Shown in pieces: positions 1-5,815 of a stretch of DNA of 19,750 bases (the first letter of the stretch is position 1; each line of letters begins with the position of its first letter). The notes below the pieces were generated by a model. That model ran no database searches and was not told the DNA's origin. It worked only from the letters and a program-made list of their open reading frames with translations. The DNA comes from Verrucomicrobia bacterium UBA1412. Its GTDB lineage: Bacteria; Verrucomicrobiota; Verrucomicrobiia; Limisphaerales; UBA1412. The stretch covers positions 1-19,750 of the forward strand of contig DBPU01000115.1 in assembly GCA_002305615.1 (NCBI GenBank). Direction: 5' to 3'. A program made the translations under genes and the position numbers.

Positions 1-1
1 A

Positions 2-64
2 GTCGAGATGATGAAGTACAACAAGTATCTTCGCCGTCGCACTTTGCACAAAGAGATCAAATAG
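2..64 (+). CDS. rpmG: 50S ribosomal protein L33, C-terminal end (partial)
   Basis: Only the last 20 codons are in the window; the 5' part lies upstream. The tail reads KYNKYLRRRTLHKEIK, matching the conserved end of bacterial L33 (K-Y-N-P-x-L-(K/R)-x-H-T-x-H-K-E-x-K). L33 is a small protein of the large ribosomal subunit near the E site. In zinc-ribbon forms of L33 this end carries a second CxxC pair (K-Y-C-x-x-C); here those positions are N and L, so this is a cysteine-free (C-minus) form at least at its C-terminus. The stop lies 7 bp before the S18 gene, so the two are very probably co-transcribed. Identification rests on a short tail but the pattern is distinctive. Any promoter or operator lies outside the window. 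Confidence 0.85.
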   Translation, partial: VEMMKYNKYLRRRTLHKEIK

Positions 65-71
65 TTGAAAT

Positions 72-338
72 ATGCCTCGTAAAACAAATACCGATAGAAG
101 TAAAAAGGGCGGACGCAACGCAAACGGCAAACCGATGGAACGCCGCACTCCGCGCCCCGCACCCAAGGTAGATTTTACCATTGACCAGCTCGATTACAGG
201 AACGTAACCCTGCTGCGCAGATATGTGACCGATCACGGCCGCATTCTTCTGAGAAAATATACCGGTCTGCCTGCAGCGTTTCAGCGCCAGCTTTCCCGCT
301 CGGTGAAGCGCGCTCGTCAGATGTTGCTGATGAAGTAG
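72..338 (+). CDS. rpsR: 30S ribosomal protein S18, cysteine-free form
   Basis: The 88-residue product has a basic, low-complexity N-terminus (residues 1-33) and then the S18 core: LDYRNVTLLRRYVTDHGRIL (about 40-59), TGLPAAFQRQLSRSVKRARQ (about 64-83), matching the family pattern DYKDVxLLxxFIxxxGKIxxxRxTGxxxxxQRxLxxAIKRAR. S18 binds S6 on the platform of the small subunit. There is not one cysteine, so this is the C-minus type; some bacteria keep C-plus and C-minus copies and switch between them by zinc status. The ATG lies 7 bp after the L33 stop, with no clear Shine-Dalgarno, suggesting coupled translation. The gene ends before a strong terminator, and a zinc uptake operon follows, so it may be a zinc-sparing paralogue; it could also be the only S18 of the genome. 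Confidence 0.93.
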   Translation: MPRKTNTDRSKKGGRNANGKPMERRTPRPAPKVDFTIDQLDYRNVTLLRRYVTDHGRILLRKYTGLPAAFQRQLSRSVKRARQMLLMK

Positions 339-357
339 GCAGGAAACCCTGCTCACC

Positions 358-393
358 AAAAAAATCCATTCCCGCAAGAGGAAGGATTTTTTT
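358..393 (+). terminator. Rho-independent terminator after rpsR
   Basis: Stem arms A7-TCC and GGA-T7 are perfectly complementary (358-367 with 384-393). They continue inward as TTCC/GGAA with one bulged A and loop CGCAAGA, and the structure ends in seven T. The A-run/T-run symmetry lets it work in both directions. It separates rpmG-rpsR from znuA, so the zinc operon needs its own promoter. Confidence 0.85.
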
Positions 394-404
394 GTAGAGT
401 TCAT

Positions 405-421
405 TTGCAAACGATTTGCAA
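405..421. promoter_or_regulatory. Palindrome upstream of znuA, candidate Fur-family (Zur) operator
   Basis: TTGCAAA-CGA-TTTGCAA is a perfect 7-3-7 inverted repeat, 16 bp before the znuA start and just after the rpsR terminator. Fur-family repressors bind AT-rich inverted repeats of about this size, and znuABC operons are typical Zur targets. The palindrome is seen directly; assignment to Zur is inference, since the Zur box of this lineage is not known to me. No convincing -35/-10 pair stands out in the short gap. Confidence 0.5.
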
Positions 422-437
422 TTAGAAAGACTGACTC

Positions 438-1403
438 ATGAACTTTTTTAGAATATCTCTCGCAACCCTGTTGCTGGCAGCCTTCTCTCTTTCGGCAAAG
501 GCTGCTGAGCTTAAAGTCGTTACGACGTTTCTTCCCGTCCATTGCTGGACCGCTGCGGTCGCCTCCGGGCAGGCCCAGGTGGAAAACCTGATGGAAGGGA
601 CCGTCGGCCCCCATGAGTTCCAGCTGGCCCCGAGCCACCTGCGCAAACTCAACGGAGCGGACCTCATCGTCTGCATCGGCCTGGAGCTGGAGCCCTGGCT
701 GGAGACAATGATCGAGAAAGGTTCCTTGAAAAAGGGCGTGCAGGTTCTGAATCTGGGCGAAACTCTGGATAAAAAGCTGCTCATCTCTTCCGAAGAAGGG
801 GAGGAAGCCTCGGAAGCCGCTCATGAAGGCGAGGATTCCCATGATTCTGATGCAGAGGACCACGACCACGCTCATGAGCACGGGCTGTATGACCCGCATA
901 TCTGGCTGGACCCGGTTCTGGCGCAGGAGTGCGTTAAGCTGATCACGGCACGACTGGAGCAGATGGCCCCCGAGAAAGCGCCCGCATTCCGGAAAAACGC
1001 CGAGCAATACAACCAGAAACTTTCACAGCTGGATAACGTTCTGAAAGAGAGTCTGAAAGAGGTTCAGCAAAAGCCGTTTTATACACAGCATGACGCTTTT
1101 TCCTACTTCAATAAACGTTATGGACTCAAATGCGTCGGCGTATTGCAGAAAGTTCCCGATTCGGATGTTTCGCCGCGGCACCTGAGCGCTTTGCTCAAGA
1201 AGATCAAGGAAGAAGGAGTGGTCGCCATTTTCCTCCCGAGCAAAAGCGCCGACCGTTTAGCTGAGCGTCTGGCTCAGGATGGGAAGATCAAGATTGGCCG
1301 GCTGGAAACTTTGGAGACGCTTGATGAGGGCCCGCTGAACGCCGACGCCTACGAGCGGATGATGAAAGGGAACCTCAAAGCGCTCCTGGAATCACTCAAG
1401 TAA
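438..1403 (+). CDS. znuA: Zinc ABC transporter, periplasmic zinc-binding protein ZnuA
   Basis: This is the extracytoplasmic receptor of a high-affinity zinc importer (cluster A-I / ZinT-independent ZnuA family). The 321 residues begin with a Sec signal peptide (MNFFRISLATLLLAAFSLSA, cleavage near AKA-AE, residue 23). The family's metal ligands are visible: H59 in VGPHEFQ, H154 in DPHIWLDP and H218 in TQHDAFSYF. Between the first two lies an acidic, His-rich loop (about residues 118-148, with DHDHAHEHG), the hallmark of zinc rather than manganese receptors and thought to gather or sense zinc. The ATG is preceded only by a weak purine stretch (GAAAGA). It is the first gene of znuA-znuC-znuB, with 14 bp to znuC, behind a candidate Zur palindrome. 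Zinc specificity is inferred from the His loop. Confidence 0.95.
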   Translation: MNFFRISLATLLLAAFSLSAKAAELKVVTTFLPVHCWTAAVASGQAQVENLMEGTVGPHEFQLAPSHLRKLNGADLIVCIGLELEPWLETMIEKGSLKKGVQVLNLGETLDKKLLISSEEGEEASEAAHEGEDSHDSDAEDHDHAHEHGLYDPHIWLDPVLAQECVKLITARLEQMAPEKAPAFRKNAEQYNQKLSQLDNVLKESLKEVQQKPFYTQHDAFSYFNKRYGLKCVGVLQKVPDSDVSPRHLSALLKKIKEEGVVAIFLPSKSADRLAERLAQDGKIKIGRLETLETLDEGPLNADAYERMMKGNLKALLESLK

Positions 1404-1417
1404 CGGCGATAAGAGAG

Positions 1418-2227
1418 ATGTCATCCTGTTGCGAGAAACATGCGCACAGCCAAGTCCCGGTGATAGAGGCGTGCGACCTCTCGGTAAGCCTGGATGGGCG
1501 GCCCGTGCTGGAAAATATCAGCCTGCAGATTATGCAGGGTGAAGCTGTCGCCTTGATCGGCCCCAACGGAGCCGGCAAAACAACGCTTCTCAGGGCGCTC
1601 CTGGGACTCACCCCTCTCAAGAGCGGCACGGTGCGGATTTTGGGGAGCGATTCATTCAGGGAAGTTTCCCAACGGGTGGGGTATGTCCCTCAGCGCCTGG
1701 TGGCGGATCCCAGTTTCGCTTTGAATGTCAGGGAGCTTCTCTCTCTGCACCTGAAGGGAATTCGCTGGCCCTGGTTTTCGAACAGGCGGGTGGATCAGTT
1801 ACTCTCCGGAACCGTGGAGGAAATCGGAATTCAGGATTTGCTCGGCCGTTCGGTGGCTGAGCTCTCGGGCGGACAGTTTCAGAGGGTGATGATCGCTTTT
1901 GCGCTTCTGAAAGAGCCGGAATTGCTTTTCATGGATGAGCCAACGGCGGGAGTGGATGCGCCGGGAGAGGAAAGCTTCTACGAAATGATCGGCAAGATAC
2001 ATGCGCACCGTCATTTAACGGTGATGCTGGTCTCGCACGATCTGTCGATGGTTTATAAACATGCCTCCCGGGTCTATGCGCTCAACCGGGTGATCTGCTG
2101 CCATGGGACTCCGCAGGAAGTTTTGGGAGCTCAGAATCTGGCACACGTTTTCGGGCGGGAGTTATCCTATTATCAGCATCACCATAGCCACACTCACACG
2201 ACGTCGGCTCAAGATAAGGAGAATTAA
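1418..2227 (+). CDS. znuC: Zinc ABC transporter, ATP-binding protein ZnuC
   Basis: This cytoplasmic ATPase powers the ZnuB permease. In 269 residues it shows Walker A GPNGAGKT (48-55), Q-loop Q92, signature LSGGQ (149-153), Walker B LLFMDE (169-174), a D-loop (AGVD) and the H-loop His207 (VSHDLS). It starts 14 bp after znuA with AGAGAG just before the ATG. Both ends are unusual for an ABC ATPase: the N-terminus begins MSSCCEKHAHSQ and the C-terminus ends with HHHSHTHTTS, giving two Cys/His-rich patches outside the nucleotide-binding fold that could bind zinc. The znuB Shine-Dalgarno (AAGGAG) lies inside its last codons, and the gap to znuB is only 3 bp, so expression is tightly coupled. Confidence 0.94.
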   Translation: MSSCCEKHAHSQVPVIEACDLSVSLDGRPVLENISLQIMQGEAVALIGPNGAGKTTLLRALLGLTPLKSGTVRILGSDSFREVSQRVGYVPQRLVADPSFALNVRELLSLHLKGIRWPWFSNRRVDQLLSGTVEEIGIQDLLGRSVAELSGGQFQRVMIAFALLKEPELLFMDEPTAGVDAPGEESFYEMIGKIHAHRHLTVMLVSHDLSMVYKHASRVYALNRVICCHGTPQEVLGAQNLAHVFGRELSYYQHHHSHTHTTSAQDKEN

Positions 2228-2230
2228 AGG

Positions 2231-3055
2231 ATGTTATCGGAAATGTTTTCAGAGGCTTTTATGCAGAGAGCGCTCATTATGGCTCTCCTGATGGGACCGT
2301 TCTGCGCCCTGATGGGGGTTTTCGTGACCGCTCGCAAGCTCTCCTTTTTCAGCGAAACGCTGGCACACAGCTCACTGACCGGTGTGGCGCTGGGATTCTG
2401 GTGGGGACTGAGCGACCCGACTTTGACACAAATTCTCTTCAGCCTCGTGATCGCTTTCGGGGTAATCTGGCTTAAGGAAAACACGAAGCTCCTGACCGAT
2501 ACGATTATGGCGGTTCTGCTTTCGGGCTCGGTTGCGGTGGGCGTCGTGATTTTGAGTCTTTTGAAAGGCTACCGAGGGGAGCTGCATCGCTATCTCTTCG
2601 GCGACATTCTGGCTACGGGCCCGGCGCAGGTCTGGTTTGCGGCCCTGATTGCCGGGCTGGGCAGCTGTTTTCTCCTCTTCAAGATGCGCTCGCTGATTCT
2701 CCTGACGCTCAATGCAGGCCTGGCCCAGGTCTCGGGCGTGAGAGTAAAGGTCCTGAACTATCTCTTTCTCCTGCTCCTGACTTTTACGGTCGCTTTGAGC
2801 GTTCGGCTCCTGGGAATTATTCTTGTTACGGCGCTTTTGATTATCCCGGCGGCGGCGGCCCGCAACGTGACCACGAACTTGAGGCGCCATATCGTCGTGA
2901 GCGTCCTGATGGGCCTCATTTCCGGCGTCTTTGGGGTGATGGGTGCTTACTATTTTGACCTTCCCTGTGGACCTCTGATTGTCTTAACCGCGATCGCTCT
3001 CTTCATTCTGAGCGTGGCCTTCCACTCCATTCAGAAACTCTGCAAACAGGGCTAG
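2231..3055 (+). CDS. znuB: Zinc ABC transporter, membrane permease ZnuB (ABC-3 family)
   Basis: The 274-residue polytopic membrane protein is of the ABC-3 permease family, which moves Zn2+ or Mn2+ across the inner membrane. Hydrophobic segments cover almost the whole length, roughly residues 12-32, 47-60, 66-81, 91-110, 134-151, 173-208, 221-240 and 247-266. The N-terminal stretch FSEAFMQRALIMALLMGPFC and the segment SFFSETLAHSSLTGVALGFW are characteristic of ZnuB/TroC-like proteins. The ATG has a good AAGGAG about 9 bp upstream, within the end of znuC. It is the last gene of the operon; a hairpin region follows and a convergent gene begins its 3' end about 100 bp on. Length and gene order are normal, so function is fairly sure. 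Confidence 0.94.
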   Translation: MLSEMFSEAFMQRALIMALLMGPFCALMGVFVTARKLSFFSETLAHSSLTGVALGFWWGLSDPTLTQILFSLVIAFGVIWLKENTKLLTDTIMAVLLSGSVAVGVVILSLLKGYRGELHRYLFGDILATGPAQVWFAALIAGLGSCFLLFKMRSLILLTLNAGLAQVSGVRVKVLNYLFLLLLTFTVALSVRLLGIILVTALLIIPAAAARNVTTNLRRHIVVSVLMGLISGVFGVMGAYYFDLPCGPLIVLTAIALFILSVAFHSIQKLCKQG

Positions 3056-3094
3056 CCCTCGGCCGGACCCGGTCTCCGAATCGATCCAAACAAA

Positions 3095-3125
3095 ACACCC
3101 TCCGGGATAAATCCTCAGAGGGTGT
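3095..3125 (-). terminator. Hairpin terminator in the convergent znuB / MFS gap
   Basis: ACACCCTC (3095-3102) and GAGGGTGT (3118-3125) form a perfect 8-bp stem around a 15-nt loop. Read on the minus strand the stem is followed by TTTT, so it fits best as the terminator of the minus-strand transporter gene. On the plus strand it is followed by A-rich sequence but may still help stop znu transcription. Confidence 0.6.
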
Positions 3126-3129
3126 AAAA

Positions 3130-3147
3130 GTAGGGGCGAACCCCTAC
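3130..3147. repeat. Short perfect hairpin GTAGGGG-CGAA-CCCCTAC
   Basis: A 7-bp perfect stem with a CGAA tetraloop lies between the 3095-3125 hairpin and the transporter stop codon. With no T-run it is not a standard terminator. It may stabilise the 3' end of the transcripts or be one copy of a dispersed REP-like palindrome; only one copy was noticed in this window. Confidence 0.4.
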
Positions 3148-3162
3148 GAATTGGGTGAATCT

Positions 3163-4965
3163 TTACTTCTTCTGGTAAGTTTTCTCAATTTGTTTGAGTG
3201 TAAAGCTCTCCTCTGTTCCAAAGGAATAGGTGATTTCTTGACCGGAACTGGTCCAGATAAGAGTTCCCTGACCCTTCTTAATTTCCGGAGCAAAGAAACC
3301 ATCTACTTCTTCACCGCCAGCATTTTTGATTTTGCCTTCGGCCTTGCCACTGCGAACCGACACTTCGAAGTTAACATGATGTTTACCATCGGCATCCACA
3401 GTTCCTTCCATGTTATCAATTTTTCCGACGTGGTAAACCGTTGCATCACCGCTATCCTTTAGGGTCAGGATAAAACTTCCAGTGATGATGGATTTTTTAT
3501 CTTTTGAGGTTTCGGTAGTGTTTTCATCATTTGAGGTTTCGGTAGTGTTTTCATCATTTGAGGTTTCAGTAGTGATTTCCGCTCTGGCTTTTTCACTATC
3601 CCAGAGTCCCGCACAGGTAGATGTGGATAATAAATAACTCTGAAGAGAGAAACTCAGGATGAACATGATAGCTACAATGCCCCCAACTACTGCCCAAGCC
3701 TTCATCGGCTTGCGTGTGTGTGCGTTCACGCCCGCTTCTGCTTCTTTGTCTCTGAATGCCAAGGCAAACAACAAGAACACGATGGCGGACATCGATGCGG
3801 CAACGTACCAGATACTGGCCCAATCAAAGTGAACCACAGGTAGATAGGAACCGGCGACTGAAATTTGTTCAATTTCAGTGCTGTAATGATTGTTGACGGC
3901 GGCCACAACCAGACTGCCCACAAACATGCCTGCACCCAAAGTCAGGAAGTAGAGGAGACCTTGAGCTGAGCTGCGGATTTCTTTAGGCGCTCTACGATCT
4001 ATATAAATCTGACCCGATACAAAGAAGAAGTCATACGCCATGCCGTGCAGGGCTATACCAAAAATGATCATCCACAGTAATGAGCCCGTGGTTCCGACAG
4101 CGTGACCAAAGCATGAGAGCCGCAATGCCCAGCAGAGCATTCCCAGCAAAAGGACTTTTTTGATTCCCAATTCCCTCAGCATAATGGGCATAATGAGGAA
4201 GAACCCCGCTTCAACCCACTGGCCGATGGTCATCGTCACACCGATTTTTTCAATTCCGCTCTCTGACAGGTACATTCCCAGTTCGTTGAAGTAGAAGGTG
4301 AGGGGGATGCAAGTGAGGAAGGAACCGAGCATGAAGATCAGGACGTTGCGATCTTTGAGCAGGGTTAGGGCATCCAGTCCCAGAATTTCTCTCGCACTCG
4401 GCTTTTTTCCGCTACTGTCGGGCGGAGTGTGCGGCAATGTCATACAGTAGACGGCCATTGCAACTCCGAAACTTGCAGTCATATAGAACATACCAGCGGA
4501 CTTGTCGTAGTGGAGCAGGGAGATAATGAAACCTGCTGCAATCCAACCCAGGCTACCAAAAACACGTATGGTCGGGAATTGTTCTGATGGGTTTTTTAGC
4601 TGCTTGAAGGAAAGGGAGTTGGCCAACGGCAGAGTCGGCATGTAGCAGATGGTATGCAGGAGCAAAAACGTAAAGAAGAGTATAAATGAGGTTTGAAGGA
4701 CGGCGGCGATAGCAAAGATCGCCCCCAGAAAATGCAAGGTCGCCATGACTTTTTGGGTGGCGAAAAAGCGGTCCGCAACCATTCCGACGAAGAAGGGCGA
4801 AATCATACATGCAATGGCCGTAGAAGAGTAGGCCAAGGGGATTTGCGTTGTTGGATCAAAACCCTTTGCTTTCATAAAAGGTCCCAATGTTGAATACCAT
4901 AACCCCCAAATGATGTATTGAATCAACATCATCAGGGACAGCCGACTTCTTAAAATAATATCCAT
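3163..4965 (-). CDS. MFS transporter of the nucleoside:H+ symporter type with extra helix and C-terminal domain
   Basis: Residues 1-405 are a twelve-helix major facilitator resembling the NupG/XapB nucleoside:H+ symporter family (SRLSLMMLIQYIIWGLWYST at the N-terminus, SPFFVGMVADRFFATQKVMA after helix 2, IRVFGSLGWIAAGF, QIYIDRRAPKEIRSSAQGLL). Such proteins import nucleosides or related glycosides across the inner membrane. The odd part is the end: a basic loop (HTRKPMK, 416-422), a thirteenth helix (about 424-446), a Cys at 451, a Thr/Glu/Asn repeat linker (465-490) and a soluble domain of about 110 residues that I do not recognise. With 13 helices this domain would face the periplasm. Family members usually have about 400-450 residues; this one has 600. 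No clear Shine-Dalgarno precedes the ATG. Substrate is unknown. Confidence 0.8.
   Translation of the reverse strand: MDIILRSRLSLMMLIQYIIWGLWYSTLGPFMKAKGFDPTTQIPLAYSSTAIACMISPFFVGMVADRFFATQKVMATLHFLGAIFAIAAVLQTSFILFFTFLLLHTICYMPTLPLANSLSFKQLKNPSEQFPTIRVFGSLGWIAAGFIISLLHYDKSAGMFYMTASFGVAMAVYCMTLPHTPPDSSGKKPSAREILGLDALTLLKDRNVLIFMLGSFLTCIPLTFYFNELGMYLSESGIEKIGVTMTIGQWVEAGFFLIMPIMLRELGIKKVLLLGMLCWALRLSCFGHAVGTTGSLLWMIIFGIALHGMAYDFFFVSGQIYIDRRAPKEIRSSAQGLLYFLTLGAGMFVGSLVVAAVNNHYSTEIEQISVAGSYLPVVHFDWASIWYVAASMSAIVFLLFALAFRDKEAEAGVNAHTRKPMKAWAVVGGIVAIMFILSFSLQSYLLSTSTCAGLWDSEKARAEITTETSNDENTTETSNDENTTETSKDKKSIITGSFILTLKDSGDATVYHVGKIDNMEGTVDADGKHHVNFEVSVRSGKAEGKIKNAGGEEVDGFFAPEIKKGQGTLIWTSSGQEITYSFGTEESFTLKQIEKTYQKK
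3504..3574 (-). repeat. 27-bp tandem repeat in the transporter linker
   Basis: Two identical 27-bp units (3504-3530 and 3531-3557) are followed by a partial third (3558-3574) with one change. They encode TTETSNDEN twice and then the diverged TTETSKDKK upstream in the DNA. The repeat keeps frame, so copy number change would only alter linker length. Confidence 0.9.
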
Positions 4966-4979
4966 AGCATTTTATCTAC

Positions 4980-4990
4980 GTAACAGTTAC
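4980..4990. promoter_or_regulatory. Short palindrome GTAACAGTTAC before the transporter gene
   Basis: A perfect 5-1-5 inverted repeat lies 15 bp upstream of the transporter start on the minus strand. Its position would suit a repressor site or a leader hairpin. Being only 11 bp it may be chance. Confidence 0.25.
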
Positions 4991-5046
4991 CAAGGCCAGA
5001 TTCTAGGGGAAATCCGGGGAAAATCCAGCCCAAATTAAAAAATACT

Positions 5047-5075
5047 TTGCCCATAAGCCCGAGAGTTGGTATCTT
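5047..5075 (+). promoter_or_regulatory. Sigma70-like promoter of tRNA-Gln
   Basis: TTGCCC (5047-5052) and TATCTT (5070-5075) are separated by exactly 17 bp. Transcription would start about 7 bp before the mature tRNA 5' end. Confidence 0.6.
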
Positions 5076-5088
5076 CCTCACCGCGGCT

Positions 5089-5162
5089 TGTCCGATGGTG
5101 TAATGGTAGCACTAGGCTCTTTGGAAGCCTCTGTCTTGGTTCAAATCCAGGTCGGACAGCCA
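5089..5162 (+). tRNA. tRNA-Gln (anticodon UUG)
   Basis: A full cloverleaf can be drawn over 74 nt including the encoded CCA. The acceptor stem is TGTCCGA/TCGGACA (7 bp, no mismatch). The D-arm is GTGT/GCAC with loop AATGGTA, the anticodon stem AGGCT/AGCCT with loop CTTTGGA (anticodon TTG), the variable loop CTGT and the T-arm CTTGG/CCAGG with loop TTCAAAT. The discriminator is G. It reads CAA, and CAG by wobble. It stands alone between the transporter and HPr genes. No integrase or tRNA-end repeat was seen, so nothing suggests it serves as an attachment site here. Confidence 0.96.
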
Positions 5163-5251
5163 ATTTTCAGTAAGAACGTCTTCATCTTTTTTGCCGAGCG
5201 AGGTTCGTGGCGTCGGGCCTCATTTTATGGTCCAAAAAGCAGCAAATTTTT

Positions 5252-5280
5252 TTGCATTAAACTCCGGAGGCGTGTATATT
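5252..5280 (+). promoter_or_regulatory. Sigma70-like promoter of the HPr gene
   Basis: TTGCAT (5252-5257) and TATATT (5275-5280) lie 17 bp apart. The start of transcription would fall near 5287, leaving a leader of about 80 nt before the GTG start. The rest of 5163-5369 shows no gene. Confidence 0.6.
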
Positions 5281-5369
5281 TCTTTTTGCGGTGGCGGTGG
5301 AGCGACCGTGTGCGGCGTATTGGAATGACGACGCGCTAGTTTTAAAATTTTCTCCAACCAGAAAGCGCT

Positions 5370-5672
5370 GTGAGTAACACAAGTAGTCAAATGGATACTT
5401 CTGAGGGGTTGTCTCAGGAGATGGTAATTCTGAACCGTTATGGGCTTCATGCCAGACCGGCTTCAAAGTTTGTAAAATTGGCAGGACGTTACAAATGTTC
5501 CATCTATGTTGAAAAAGATGGTGAAGAGGTCAATGGTAAAAGCATTATGGGTTTGATGATGCTGGCAGCGGGTGAAGGTAGTCACATTCTGGTCAAGGCT
5601 GCAGGAGAGGATGCTCGTGAGGCTCTGGATGAGATCCAGAAGCTGGTGAACGAGAAGTTCGGCGAAGAGTAA
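5370..5672 (+). CDS. ptsH: Phosphocarrier protein HPr
   Basis: HPr carries phosphate from enzyme I to PTS sugar permeases or acts as a regulator. The protein shows the active-site motif NRYGLHARPASKFV (His27 from the GTG start) and the regulatory-serine motif NGKSIMGLMMLAA (Ser58). The 31-residue spacing equals that of His15 and Ser46 in classical HPr, so HPr kinase control is possible. From GTG at 5370 it has 100 residues, about 12 more at the N-terminus than usual; ATG at 5391 would give 93 and a more normal length, and neither start has a clear Shine-Dalgarno. No enzyme I or EII gene adjoins it. It has its own promoter and terminator. In bacteria lacking sugar permeases such HPr is often mainly regulatory; that is inference. 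Confidence 0.93.
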   Translation: MSNTSSQMDTSEGLSQEMVILNRYGLHARPASKFVKLAGRYKCSIYVEKDGEEVNGKSIMGLMMLAAGEGSHILVKAAGEDAREALDEIQKLVNEKFGEE

Positions 5673-5691
5673 TCGCCAGTTTGCAGAGAAT

Positions 5692-5713
5692 TTTCCCCTG
5701 CTTCGGTAGGGGA
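5692..5713 (+). terminator. UUCG-capped hairpin after ptsH
   Basis: TCCCCTGC-TTCG-GTAGGGGA is an 8-bp stem (one G-U pair) with a very stable UUCG loop, 20 bp after the HPr stop. There is no T-run, so it is more likely a 3' stabiliser or part of a two-hairpin termination region than a terminator itself. Confidence 0.4.
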
Positions 5714-5734
5714 GCCTTCAAGTAAGAAAATAGT

Positions 5735-5764
5735 CGGGGAGATGGGTGTCTCCCCGTTTTTTTT
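5735..5764 (+). terminator. Rho-independent terminator of ptsH
   Basis: CGGGGAGA-TGGGTG-TCTCCCCG forms a perfect 8-bp GC-rich stem followed by eight T. It is the strongest terminator in the window, and it also lies beyond the 3' end of the minus-strand LRR gene. Confidence 0.93.
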
Positions 5765-5815
5765 GTTTTTAGCAGGGGAGCGCAAAAACACCCCCCGCGT
5801 TCGGAATTCTGTTTC

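Noticed and set aside
57..1007. A long minus-strand open frame across rpsR and znuA
   Set aside because: It covers two certain genes and a terminator and has no domain.
5089..5162. tRNA-Gln as an integration site
   Set aside because: No integrase, no direct repeat of the tRNA 3' end and no mobile genes nearby.
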